Source: Lachnospiraceae bacterium (GTDB lineage: Bacteria; Bacillota; Clostridia; Lachnospirales; Lachnospiraceae). Taken from it: 64,000 nt of DNA. The position numbers and the translations under genes were made by a program. Shown here piece by piece: positions 41,972-50,111 of the stretch. The stretch's first letter is position 1, and each line of letters opens with the position of its first letter. The stretch spans positions 62,001 to 126,000 of the forward strand of contig JAFUVF010000058.1 in assembly GCA_017483735.1 (NCBI GenBank), written 5' to 3'. Under the pieces are notes generated by a model. That model saw nothing but the letters and a program-made list of their open reading frames with translations, was not told the origin of the DNA and ran no database searches.

Positions 41972-43423
41972 TTAACGCCCGGATTTTCGTCTGAAATACC
42001 TCTTAAGCTGATTAAGTCTCCAGAGCTTTCGATTGCTCCTTCTGGAGATTTTTATATTCTTCACTATATGCCTGATAAGCAGAATAAGTCCTATGAAGGC
42101 GGCGATGCCTGCAAATACCGACAGCACGACAAAAATATTCACAAAGACATAGGAGGGTACCTTTGGGGTATTCTTTTTTTCTTCCGTGGGAACGGAGAAG
42201 GCATAGGAGCTGTTTCCTTTGCTGAAGTCAACGGATACCGAGCCTATATACTGCTCGTGATAGCTGTAGGTAATTAAGGCTGCCTGATCCCTTTCGAGAT
42301 TGTCATAGGAAATAACGCTGTCGGCAAGAGAAAAATCAGCGGTCTTTGGCATTACGACATAGGCATCTTTATTAAGGGAAAGGATGGGCTCGGAGCTTCC
42401 GAAGATGTCATTGTCGCTGTAGAAGGCGCTCCCGGAGGCAATATTGTACTTGGTCTCGGTTTCCGATACGTTTATCTTTTCAAAATTGGCAAAGCCATAG
42501 TTAAAGAGTGCTGTTGCGTCCTCATAATAGGCGGGATTTTCGTCCTTCATCACGACGCAGATTAGCTTGAGTCCGTCCTTTTCCGCACAGGCGACAAGGG
42601 AAGCTCTCGCATCCTCGGTATAGCCTGTCTTTACTCCGACGAGATAGGGATATCCGTAGGAGCTTCCGGGAATCAGCTTCATCTGATTGGCGTCGAGATA
42701 TTCGCCGGCAGGCTTTTGTATGCGAAGCATTGGGGAGAGGGTTATGCTGGCAAGATATTCGTTTGCAAAAAACTGCCGCCCTATCATGGCAAGGTCATAG
42801 GCGGAGGTATAGTGATTTTCATCGGGAAGACCGTTTGGATTTACAAAATGGGATTCCACGCAGCCAAGCTCGGCAGCCTTCTCATTCATAAGCGCAGCAA
42901 AGGCATCAAAGCTTCCGGATATGTGCTCCGCAACCGCATATGCCACTTCGTTTGCGGAACGGATAAGGATTGCCTTCAGCGAATCCTCCATTGTAAGTGT
43001 ATCTCCGGGGCTCATAGCGATGTGATTGGAATTTCTCGGTACGGAAAAGACCGCATCATAGGAAAAATCAACTATTTCATCCGGAGACGAATTTTCGTAG
43101 GCGATGAGGGTGGTAAGGATTTTGGTGGTGCTTGCAGGGTATTCCCTTAAATGGATATTTTTTGAATAAAGTATTGCGCCGGTGCCTGCCTCCATAAGAA
43201 TGGCGCTCTCTGCGGATACTATGGGACCCTGGGGCCAGTTTACCACATTGTTAGTATCTACGGGCATTGCCTTCTGCAGCTCTATCCGTTCCTCCTGCGC
43301 CTTGGTAAGTGCGGTGGCGGAAAGGGCGAAAGAAACAATGCTCTCATTAAAGAAAACAAAGATGGAGAGAAAAAGGGCTGTCAGCGCATATATAAATTTT
43401 TTGATTTTTTGGTTGATTTTCAT
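41972..43423 (-). CDS. D-alanyl-D-alanine carboxypeptidase (S11, DacF-like)
   Basis: A penicillin-binding protein that trims the last D-Ala of peptidoglycan stem peptides. The N-terminal signal peptide (KFIYALTALFLSIFVFF) is followed by the S11 domain with SxxK (PASTTK), SxN (IRSANEVAY) and KTG (GVKTGYTEDA) motifs. A beta-rich second domain follows, then a C-terminal membrane helix (NIFVVLSVFAGIAAFIGLIL) with a basic tail, as in DacF. The ATG at 43423 gives 483 residues and a normal signal peptide. No ribosome site is visible. The gene is divergent from trmB with only 22 bases between start codons, so the promoters overlap. It ends one base after the stop of the convergent exonuclease gene. 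Confidence 0.92.
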   Translation of the reverse strand: MKINQKIKKFIYALTALFLSIFVFFNESIVSFALSATALTKAQEERIELQKAMPVDTNNVVNWPQGPIVSAESAILMEAGTGAILYSKNIHLREYPASTTKILTTLIAYENSSPDEIVDFSYDAVFSVPRNSNHIAMSPGDTLTMEDSLKAILIRSANEVAYAVAEHISGSFDAFAALMNEKAAELGCVESHFVNPNGLPDENHYTSAYDLAMIGRQFFANEYLASITLSPMLRIQKPAGEYLDANQMKLIPGSSYGYPYLVGVKTGYTEDARASLVACAEKDGLKLICVVMKDENPAYYEDATALFNYGFANFEKINVSETETKYNIASGSAFYSDNDIFGSSEPILSLNKDAYVVMPKTADFSLADSVISYDNLERDQAALITYSYHEQYIGSVSVDFSKGNSSYAFSVPTEEKKNTPKVPSYVFVNIFVVLSVFAGIAAFIGLILLIRHIVKNIKISRRSNRKLWRLNQLKRYFRRKSGR

Positions 43424-43431
43424 ATTGCAGA

Positions 43432-43437
43432 TATAAT
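43432..43437 (+). promoter_or_regulatory. -10 box eight bases before the trmB start
   Basis: A consensus TATAAT ends eight bases before the ATG at 43446, with no Shine-Dalgarno site between. The predicted start point is at or next to the ATG. The -35 region (TTGGTT at 17 bases) is weak. The same 22 bases must also serve the divergent carboxypeptidase gene. Confidence 0.5.
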
Positions 43438-43445
43438 AACATAGA

Positions 43446-44129
43446 ATGACAGAAGAATCAAAGACAGAGGTTAATTTTAGAAAAATGAGACTTAAAAATG
43501 TGCCCGGAGCAAGGGAAGAAATAATTAAGAGTAAATATGTGATTCCGGAGGAGGAGCTCTCTTCCCGCAAAGGAAGGTGGAGGGAGCTTTTTCATAATGA
43601 AAATGAGCTATACATAGAGATAGGAATGGGAAAGGGCAGATTTATTTATGAGTCTGCGAGGCTTCATCCGGATATAAACTATCTTGGCATAGAAAAGTAT
43701 TCATCGGTGCTTTTAAGAGCTGTACAGAAGCAGGAGAGGGAGGAACTTTTAAATCTATTTTTCATAAGGATGGACGCAGAGTATATATGTGACGTGTTTG
43801 CGGAGGGGGAGGTTGACAGGATATATCTTAATTTTTCCGACCCATGGCCCAAGGACAGGCACGCAAAAAGAAGACTTCCCTCGAGACAGTTTCTCGCAAG
43901 ATATGATAAGCTGTTGAAAAAAGACGGGGTTCTGGAATTTAAGACGGACAACAGGGAACTCTTCGATTTTGCCGTGGAGGAGCTTTCCCCCGCAGGCTGG
44001 CAGGTGGATGTAATAAGCTATGACCTTCATGCCGATGAGGGGCTTATGCAGGGGAATGTGATGACGGAGTATGAGGAGAAGTTTTCCTCCAGAGGAAATC
44101 CCATTTATAAGTACGTAATACGCAGATAA
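43446..44129 (+). CDS. trmB: tRNA (guanine-N7-)-methyltransferase TrmB
   Basis: Makes 7-methylguanosine at position 46 of tRNA. Conserved motifs: MRLKNVPGAREEI, EIGMGKGRF (SAM binding), LGIEKYSS, LNFSDPWPKDRHAKRRL (active-site region) and EFKTDNRELF. The ATG at 43446 directly follows a -10 box, which would give a leaderless message and 13 extra residues. The family usually begins at the MRLKNVPG Met (43485), which is the alternative start, with AGAGG 14 bases upstream. Divergent from the carboxypeptidase gene. Confidence 0.93.
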   Translation: MTEESKTEVNFRKMRLKNVPGAREEIIKSKYVIPEEELSSRKGRWRELFHNENELYIEIGMGKGRFIYESARLHPDINYLGIEKYSSVLLRAVQKQEREELLNLFFIRMDAEYICDVFAEGEVDRIYLNFSDPWPKDRHAKRRLPSRQFLARYDKLLKKDGVLEFKTDNRELFDFAVEELSPAGWQVDVISYDLHADEGLMQGNVMTEYEEKFSSRGNPIYKYVIRR

Positions 44130-44230
44130 GAGCATATTTGACTGTGTCTGCACTTGACAGAATTCAGGTATCAGACTACTATAAATTTGATGTTTTACGC
44201 ATCGGTCATTTATCTATGGAGGGTATATGT

Positions 44231-45016
44231 ATGAGAGTAACTGGAAAAACAGGAAGCAGATTTTTAATGATATTCATTGCAGTAATGGCTATGGTATATT
44301 GCCTTGGCATTGTGGCGAGAGCGGAGGAGGATGATGAGGACAAAAAGGAATTTACCTCCGTGGTTATGTCATCGGGGGAGGGCATAGATACGAAATCAGC
44401 ACTTGTGAACAACCTCTTTGTGTCCGTGGCGGTAAAGACTCCACAGGGGAGCGTCAACTCTGCGGCAGGACTGCCTGATGGAGAATACGCCGAATTTGTC
44501 GTAAACGGTGTCAATGATGCGGCAACGATAAAGCTGTTCAATGATATTGCGGGGGTGAATAATGCTTACATAGCATTGTTTTTCGATATCTCCCTGAGAC
44601 CTTTTTATACAAACGGTTCCTCCGCAGGGGCTTCAATCAACAGCCTTTCTTCGCCGGCGGAATTTATTATGGAATCGCCGTATAATGTGAACAGAGCCGA
44701 GAATGAGCTTGCTGTGGCCAGGCTTCACAACGGACAAGTCACTATTATGCCTGATCTGGACAATGATCCGGCTACGATTACCTTCCGCACGGATGTCTTT
44801 TCGTCATATGCGCTTCTGTATGCACCCAAGGGAACTCTTGGCAGTGCGGCAGGTACACAGCAGGCATCATCTGCGGCTGCAGCTACAGGCCCGGAAAGCG
44901 GTGCGCTTAAATCTCCAAAGACCGGCGAGAGCGTGAATCCTGCGCTGGCTGTAATGTTCGCAGCATCCGTGGCAGGTGCCGGAAGTATTGCGCTCTACAG
45001 GAGAAAGAGGGCTTGA
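44231..45016 (+). CDS. Secreted protein with a sortase-like C-terminal anchor
   Basis: A signal peptide (FLMIFIAVMAMVYCLGIVARA) is followed by about 180 residues of unknown fold with many Ala, Asn, Ser and Asp, then an Ala/Ser/Thr-rich spacer and the tail SPKTGESVNPALAVMFAASV, a helix and YRRKRA. This is a sortase sorting signal with SPKTG in place of LPxTG, so the protein is probably attached to the cell wall. The stretch AIKLFNDIAGVNNAYIALFF-like (TIKLFNDIAGVNNAYIA) has no recognised domain. GGAGGG before the ATG at 44231 fixes the start. There are 101 bases between trmB and this gene. No sortase gene is in the window. Confidence 0.75.
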   Translation: MRVTGKTGSRFLMIFIAVMAMVYCLGIVARAEEDDEDKKEFTSVVMSSGEGIDTKSALVNNLFVSVAVKTPQGSVNSAAGLPDGEYAEFVVNGVNDAATIKLFNDIAGVNNAYIALFFDISLRPFYTNGSSAGASINSLSSPAEFIMESPYNVNRAENELAVARLHNGQVTIMPDLDNDPATITFRTDVFSSYALLYAPKGTLGSAAGTQQASSAAAATGPESGALKSPKTGESVNPALAVMFAASVAGAGSIALYRRKRA

Positions 45017-45081
45017 CAGACAGCTTTAAAACAAATATAATAAAATTAGATTGAATGCAATTTATTTAAGGAGGTTATTTT

Positions 45082-45399
45082 ATGGAATACAAATTTACAA
45101 CCGCTAATTTTGAAGAGGAAGTATTAAAGAGCGAGCTTCCGGTGCTTGTGGATTTCTATGCGGATTGGTGTAATCCCTGCAAGATGATGGGACCTATCGT
45201 GAGCGAGATTGCAGAGGAGCTGGACGGAAAGCTTAAGGTGGGAAAGCTCAATATAGACGACGAGATGGCAGTGGCACAGAAGTACGCAGTCGCAAGCATC
45301 CCTACCTTCAAGATATTCAAGAATGGCAGCGAGGCAGCATCCTTTTTGGGCGCTATGGCAAAGGATGCATTTGTAGAGCAGATTGAGGCAGTTCTGTAA
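45082..45399 (+). CDS. trxA: Thioredoxin with a WCNPC active site
   Basis: A 105-residue cytoplasmic thioredoxin reducing disulfides in enzymes such as ribonucleotide reductase and peroxiredoxins. The active site is WCNPC (Trp29-Cys30-Asn31-Pro32-Cys33) where most thioredoxins have WCGPC. The buried Asp (LVDFYADW), the cis-Pro (SIPTF) and the Gly-rich end are normal. GGAGG lies before the ATG. The stop codon is followed at once by the stop of the convergent DUF1846 gene, so the two share no terminator between them. Confidence 0.93.
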   Translation: MEYKFTTANFEEEVLKSELPVLVDFYADWCNPCKMMGPIVSEIAEELDGKLKVGKLNIDDEMAVAQKYAVASIPTFKIFKNGSEAASFLGAMAKDAFVEQIEAVL

Positions 45400-46884
45400 T
45401 TAGTGATGATACATTTTCCTTGACTGGTATACCGGCTCGCAGGTCAGGTTGATTCCTAGCTTTCTCAGGGTATTCGTATCTACCTGCGAGAGTATTACGG
45501 AGGAATGCATCTCAGAGTCCTTTAGATTCTGTAACTGTTCAATCGCAAGCTTAGCCTGTGAGTCAGTCACGGCACATATGGACAGGGCAATCAGAACCTC
45601 GTCGGTATGAAGTCTCGGGTTGTGATTGCCAAGATGCTTTAGCTTTAATTCCTGAATCGGTGCAATGGTTTCCGGAGAAATAAGCTCCACGGAGTCATCA
45701 ATCCCTGCAAGGATTTTTAACGCATTCAATAGCATGGCGGAGGAAGCTCCAAGCAGCGAGCTGGTTTTTCCTGTGATTAGCCTTCCGTCAGGAAGTTCCA
45801 TGGCGGCTGCAGGCTCTCCTGTAGTCTCAGCCTTTATCTTTGCAGCTGAAACTACGGCTCTGTTGTCCGTGGATATTCCCGCCTGTTTCATCAAAAGCTC
45901 TATCTTCAATACCTGACTTTCGTCGGCCGCACCCTGAACCTTCTGGCAGAGGGTGGTGTAGTAGCGCCGTATTATCTCCTGAAGCGCCGCAGCCCGGACT
46001 GCCTCATCATCTATGATTCCGAAGCCTGCGCAGTTTACTCCCATATCTGTAGGCGACTTGTAGGGACATTCTCCCATTATCTTTTCAAAGGTGGCGGAGA
46101 GCACGGGGAATATTTCCACATCCCTGTTGTAATTTATCGTTGTCTCGCCATACGCCTCGAGATGGAAGGGGTCTATCATATTCACATCGTTCAAATCAGC
46201 AGTAGCCGCCTCATAGGCAAGGTTTACCGGGTGCTTCAAGGGTATATTCCAGATAGGGAAGGTCTCATATTTCGCATATCCAGCCTTTATTCCTCTCTTG
46301 TACTCATGATAAAGCTGTGAGAGGCAGGTTGCCATCTTGCCGGAGCCGGGTCCCGGAGCCGTTACCACAACGAGCTCCCTTGTGGTCTCTATATATTCGT
46401 TTTTGCCGTAGCCCTCATCACTTACTATCATAGGGATATTCGAGGGATAGCCCGGAATTGAATAATGTCTGTATACCTTCATTCCGAGGGATTCAAGCTT
46501 TTTCTGATATGCAATTACCTGAGGCTGGGAGGCGAAGCGGGTAAGGCATACGCTCCCCACATAGAGTCCATACCCTCTGAATGCATCAATAAGTCGAAGT
46601 ACATCCATATCGTAGGTAATTCCGAGGTCTGCTCTGACCTTGTTCTTCTCGATATCCTCTGCATTTATGACTATGACTATCTCTGCCTGCTCTTTAAGCT
46701 GCGCCAGCATATTTATCTTTGAATCCGGCTTGAAGCCCGGTAGCACTCTTGAAGCATGGTAATCATCAAAGAGCTTGCCGCCGAATTCCAGATAGAGCTT
46801 GCCGCCAAAGGTGGCGATGCGCTCCCTTATCTTCTCCGACTGCATTTTCAGATATTTCTCGTTGTCAAAGCCTGTTTTTTTCAT
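45400..46884 (-). CDS. DUF1846 family protein
   Basis: A cytoplasmic protein of 494 residues, matching DUF1846 from end to end (KLYLEFGGKLFDDYHASRVL, GFKPDSKINML, VVVTAPGPGSGKMATCLSQ, PCYKSPTDMGVN-like region YKSPTDMGVNCAGFGI). The APGPGSGKMATCLSQ segment looks like a P-loop-type nucleotide site and is the most conserved part. Structures are known for the family but no agreed reaction. The ATG at 46884 has GAGG five bases upstream; an upstream in-frame codon would add residues with no such site. It faces trxA tail to tail. Confidence 0.88.
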   Translation of the reverse strand: MKKTGFDNEKYLKMQSEKIRERIATFGGKLYLEFGGKLFDDYHASRVLPGFKPDSKINMLAQLKEQAEIVIVINAEDIEKNKVRADLGITYDMDVLRLIDAFRGYGLYVGSVCLTRFASQPQVIAYQKKLESLGMKVYRHYSIPGYPSNIPMIVSDEGYGKNEYIETTRELVVVTAPGPGSGKMATCLSQLYHEYKRGIKAGYAKYETFPIWNIPLKHPVNLAYEAATADLNDVNMIDPFHLEAYGETTINYNRDVEIFPVLSATFEKIMGECPYKSPTDMGVNCAGFGIIDDEAVRAAALQEIIRRYYTTLCQKVQGAADESQVLKIELLMKQAGISTDNRAVVSAAKIKAETTGEPAAAMELPDGRLITGKTSSLLGASSAMLLNALKILAGIDDSVELISPETIAPIQELKLKHLGNHNPRLHTDEVLIALSICAVTDSQAKLAIEQLQNLKDSEMHSSVILSQVDTNTLRKLGINLTCEPVYQSRKMYHH

Positions 46885-46981
46885 ATGTACCTCGTCCTGA
46901 AAGCTAAAAAAATACATTCCTATTCTAACACAAAAAGTGCATTTGAAAAACTTATTTTAAACTATTTTCAGAATTAAATTA

Positions 46982-47010
46982 TTGATTTATCGAAAGTTTG
47001 TCTATATACT
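46982..47010 (+). promoter_or_regulatory. Promoter of ftsH
   Basis: TTGATT (46982-46987), 17-base spacer, TATACT (47005-47010). The start codon at 47046 follows AGAGGGAAA. Confidence 0.6.
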
Positions 47011-47045
47011 ATAGTAGGTTTATCATAAAATGACAGAGGGAAACG

Positions 47046-49184
47046 ATGGATAACAATTATAATAATCAGAATAACGGGCAGGGAAATAACCGTGGCGGCA
47101 GAGGTCAGGGACCGAATCCCACAGTAGTTATGCTTGCGCTTATAAGCTCGCTCATTGTGGCATTTCTTTTCTACAATCTCATATACGGAAGCGCAGACGA
47201 AACCACGACTGTGGAATATACGGAATTTTTGAGTGATCTGGAGGCGGACAAGGTGGATTCCGTGAAGGTAAATGCCGAAACGGGAAATATTCAGGTTACA
47301 CTAAAGCAGGACAAGAAGAATCAGACCAATGTTCAGAACAATACATCAACAAACAACTCAACTGCTCTTGTGATAAGTCTGCTTACCCAGGCGAGGACGG
47401 AGACCTACAATACGGTTCTTATGGAGAGTCTCGATGCCCTGACGGAAAGGCTTGAAGAGCACAATGTGACAGGGGAGAGGGTTACCACCACCAACAGCTG
47501 GCTAATGGAAATTTTTGTGTCGGTAGTGCTGCCGATAGCAATAATATGGCTAATAGCCGGCTTCTTTATGAGAAGAATGGGGGGGAGCGGCGGTCCCTTC
47601 GGTGTCGGGAAGAGCAATGCAAAGGTATACGTCCAGAAGGAGACGGGAGTTACCTTTAAGGATGTTGCGGGAGAGGATGAGGCAAAGGAATCCCTCGTTG
47701 AGATAGTGGACTTTTTGCACAATCCGTCAAAGTATTCAAAGATTGGCGCAAAGCTTCCTAAGGGGGCGCTGCTTGTAGGTCCTCCCGGAACCGGTAAGAC
47801 ATTGCTTGCAAGAGCTGTTGCGGGAGAGGCGCATGTGCCGTTTTTCTCCCTCACAGGTTCTGATTTCATAGAGCTGTATGTAGGTGTCGGCGCAAGCCGT
47901 GTGAGAGATTTGTTCAGGGAGGCGACAAAGCATGCGCCCTGTATAGTGTTCATAGACGAGATAGACGCCATAGGGAGAAGCAGGGATTCCAAATATGGCG
48001 GGGGAAACGAGGAGAGGGAGCAGACCCTCAATCAGCTGCTTTCAGAGATGGACGGTTTCGACGGATCAAAGGGAATACTTATCCTTGCCGCAACAAACCG
48101 CCCTGAGATTCTCGATAAGGCATTGCTTCGTCCTGGACGCTTCGACAGACGTATAATCGTGGACAAGCCAGACCTTAAGGGCAGAGTGGAGATTTTGAAG
48201 GTTCATTCCAAGGATGTAAAGATGGATGAAACCGTGGATTTGGATGCGATTGCTTTGGCAACCTCAGGAGCCGTGGGCTCGGATTTGGCAAATATGATAA
48301 ACGAGGCGGCAATAAATGCGGCAAAGGAAAATCGTGAGTACGTGTGCCAGAAGGATTTGTTCGAGGCTGTGGAGCAGGTGCTTGTGGGTAAGGAAAAGAA
48401 GGACCGCATAATGAGCGAGGAGGAGCGAAAGATTGTATCCTATCATGAGGTGGGACACGCTCTTATTGCAGCGCTCCAGAAAAATTCCGAGCCGGTGCAG
48501 AAGATTACCATAGTTCCGAGAACTATGGGAGCATTGGGATATGTTATGCAGGTACCGGAGGAGGAAAAGTATCTGGACAGCGAGGATGAGCTTAGAGACC
48601 GCCTTGTGGGTCTTGTGGGAGGACGTGCGGCAGAGGAGGTGGTATTCGGCAAGGTGACTACCGGAGCCGCAAATGATATAGAAAAGGCTACTTCCATTGC
48701 AAAGAATATGATAACACGTTACGGCATGAGCAAGAAATTCGGACTTGTGGGACTTGCAACCGTGGAAAGCCAGTACCTGGAAGGCAGAGCTTCCCTTACC
48801 TGCTCAGACCAGACTGCGGCAGAGATAGATGCGGAAATTGTCGTAATGATAAAGGAGGCGTATGAGAAGGCGCTTTCGATGCTTAGGGATAACAGGGATG
48901 TTATGGATAAGCTTGCAGAGTACCTGATAGAGAGGGAGACCATTACAGGCAAGGAATTTATGAAGATATTCAGGGAAGCAAAGGGGCTTCCCGAGCCCGA
49001 GGAGGAATCCAAGGGAAAAAATATCGATGTGACCATAGATGATGACACTAAGGAAAGCACCGGGGCGAAGCCTAAAGAAGGCAAAGAGGCATCAGAGCCT
49101 GCGGATAAAGAGGAGCCGCAGGAAGAAAAGCATGAAAATCCCGAGAGCGGTCAGAGAGGTGTTTTTACAAATTCAAGCTTATAG
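47046..49184 (+). CDS. ftsH: ATP-dependent zinc metalloprotease FtsH
   Basis: A membrane-anchored AAA protease that degrades misassembled membrane proteins and short-lived regulators. Residues 1-23 are Asn/Gly/Gln-rich; helix 1 is near 27-48; an outer domain of about 100 residues includes an Asn/Thr-rich stretch; helix 2 is near 150-175. Walker A GPPGTGKT (245-252), Walker B CIVFIDEIDA, the second region of homology (NRPEILDKALLRPGRFDR) and the zinc site HEVGH (in VSYHEVGHALIAAL) with the downstream acidic ligand region follow. The tail of about 60 residues is rich in Glu, Lys and Pro. 712 residues is at the long end of the family. Confidence 0.96.
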   Translation: MDNNYNNQNNGQGNNRGGRGQGPNPTVVMLALISSLIVAFLFYNLIYGSADETTTVEYTEFLSDLEADKVDSVKVNAETGNIQVTLKQDKKNQTNVQNNTSTNNSTALVISLLTQARTETYNTVLMESLDALTERLEEHNVTGERVTTTNSWLMEIFVSVVLPIAIIWLIAGFFMRRMGGSGGPFGVGKSNAKVYVQKETGVTFKDVAGEDEAKESLVEIVDFLHNPSKYSKIGAKLPKGALLVGPPGTGKTLLARAVAGEAHVPFFSLTGSDFIELYVGVGASRVRDLFREATKHAPCIVFIDEIDAIGRSRDSKYGGGNEEREQTLNQLLSEMDGFDGSKGILILAATNRPEILDKALLRPGRFDRRIIVDKPDLKGRVEILKVHSKDVKMDETVDLDAIALATSGAVGSDLANMINEAAINAAKENREYVCQKDLFEAVEQVLVGKEKKDRIMSEEERKIVSYHEVGHALIAALQKNSEPVQKITIVPRTMGALGYVMQVPEEEKYLDSEDELRDRLVGLVGGRAAEEVVFGKVTTGAANDIEKATSIAKNMITRYGMSKKFGLVGLATVESQYLEGRASLTCSDQTAAEIDAEIVVMIKEAYEKALSMLRDNRDVMDKLAEYLIERETITGKEFMKIFREAKGLPEPEEESKGKNIDVTIDDDTKESTGAKPKEGKEASEPADKEEPQEEKHENPESGQRGVFTNSSL

Positions 49185-49224
49185 TGAGTAAATAAGTATC
49201 GGAATATTTTGATACAGACAACAA

Positions 49225-49251
49225 GAGAGGCTCCGCATTGCGGAGCCTCTC
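49225..49251. terminator. Terminator-like hairpin after ftsH
   Basis: A 12-bp perfect stem GAGAGGCTCCGC/GCGGAGCCTCTC with loop ATT. No good T-run follows on the plus strand. The rest of the gap to 49417 holds no gene that I can see. Confidence 0.55.
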
Positions 49252-49417
49252 CCGTTATAGGGGTTCGATAGGGGATAGATGGTTTTTAATCGTCAACACC
49301 ATCTAACAATTTGTTGACAATGGTAAGTATAGCAAGGGTTCCATATATTTAACAGAGCCAAAAAATGATATATGCCCAAAAATCAGACAAAAATTAAAAA
49401 ATGCCTAAAAATTTATG

Positions 49418-49975
49418 TTACAGCTTATTTTTTAGGGTATCCAAAGTGTTGTCAATGATGCTGTCAAAGATTATTGAGGTGGTGTGCGCCAACTTCTCCA
49501 CAGGGATATCATAGCTGTTTCTTATCCATTCAATCACAAATGAGCGCAGCACCAGAGAAATTATGTGGGTGCTGAATTTCTGCTTTTCGGGCGAAAGCGC
49601 ATATTCATCATAATAGAATTGAAAATGCGTCTCGGTCAGCTTATCCATAGTCGTATTGAGATACTTGATAAATATATCCCTGGCGGAGGAATAATATACA
49701 TGATTGACAAAGTCCTTGTGTCTCTTCATAAGGCTGAGCGCCTCACAGAGGTCAGCCTCCATATCTCCCCGTTTTTCGCTGTTTGTGGCAAGAATAACCT
49801 GCTGTTCGAACACATCGCTCAGCACGGCAAAAATATCAGAATAATGGTAGTAGAAGGTATTTCTGTTGATTCCGCACTCCTTTGTAAGCTCTGAAACCGT
49901 AATCTCATCGATACAGCGTTTCTCCACCATGGATACAAAGGTTTCTGTTATAGCTTTTTTCGTAAACTTAGTCAT
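49418..49975 (-). CDS. TetR-family transcriptional regulator
   Basis: A 185-residue repressor. The N-terminal helix-turn-helix (EITVSELTKECGINRNTFYYHY) is typical TetR, close to the DhaS/AcrR-like group with a C-terminal ligand domain of about 125 residues. The ATG at 49975 (MTKFTKKAITETFV) gives the normal length; in-frame codons further upstream would add 72 residues unrelated to the family. A TATAAT box lies nine bases before this ATG and no ribosome site is seen. It is divergent from uvrC, with 136 bases between the starts. The target is not evident; no pump is adjacent. Confidence 0.88.
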   Translation of the reverse strand: MTKFTKKAITETFVSMVEKRCIDEITVSELTKECGINRNTFYYHYSDIFAVLSDVFEQQVILATNSEKRGDMEADLCEALSLMKRHKDFVNHVYYSSARDIFIKYLNTTMDKLTETHFQFYYDEYALSPEKQKFSTHIISLVLRSFVIEWIRNSYDIPVEKLAHTTSIIFDSIIDNTLDTLKNKL

Positions 49976-49984
49976 AGCATAGTG

Positions 49985-49990
49985 ATTATA
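49985..49990 (-). promoter_or_regulatory. -10 box before the TetR gene
   Basis: TATAAT on the minus strand, nine bases upstream of the start codon, so the message has almost no leader. Confidence 0.4.
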
Positions 49991-50096
49991 TTTTATATTT
50001 TTTAAAATATCAATATCTAAGATATAATAACTGCGCGGCAATTCCATCCGTGAAATTGCCAAACGCTTGTTATTATACCACAAGCATCCGTGCTTA

Positions 50097-50105
50097 TGAT
50101 ATAAT
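50097..50105 (+). promoter_or_regulatory. Extended -10 promoter six bases before uvrC
   Basis: TGATATAAT is a perfect extended -10 (TGn + TATAAT, 50100-50105). Six bases separate it from the ATG at 50112 and no Shine-Dalgarno site is present, so transcription should start at the ATG. Confidence 0.6.
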
Positions 50106-50111
50106 GATCCT

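Noticed and set aside
47046..49184. Altered zinc site (HEVGH) in FtsH
   Set aside because: HExxH needs only the two His and the Glu; Val at the third position is within normal variation.
49277..49304. Terminator from AGATGGT/ACCATCT
   Set aside because: The 7-bp arms have a 14-base loop and no T-run; it is too weak to call.
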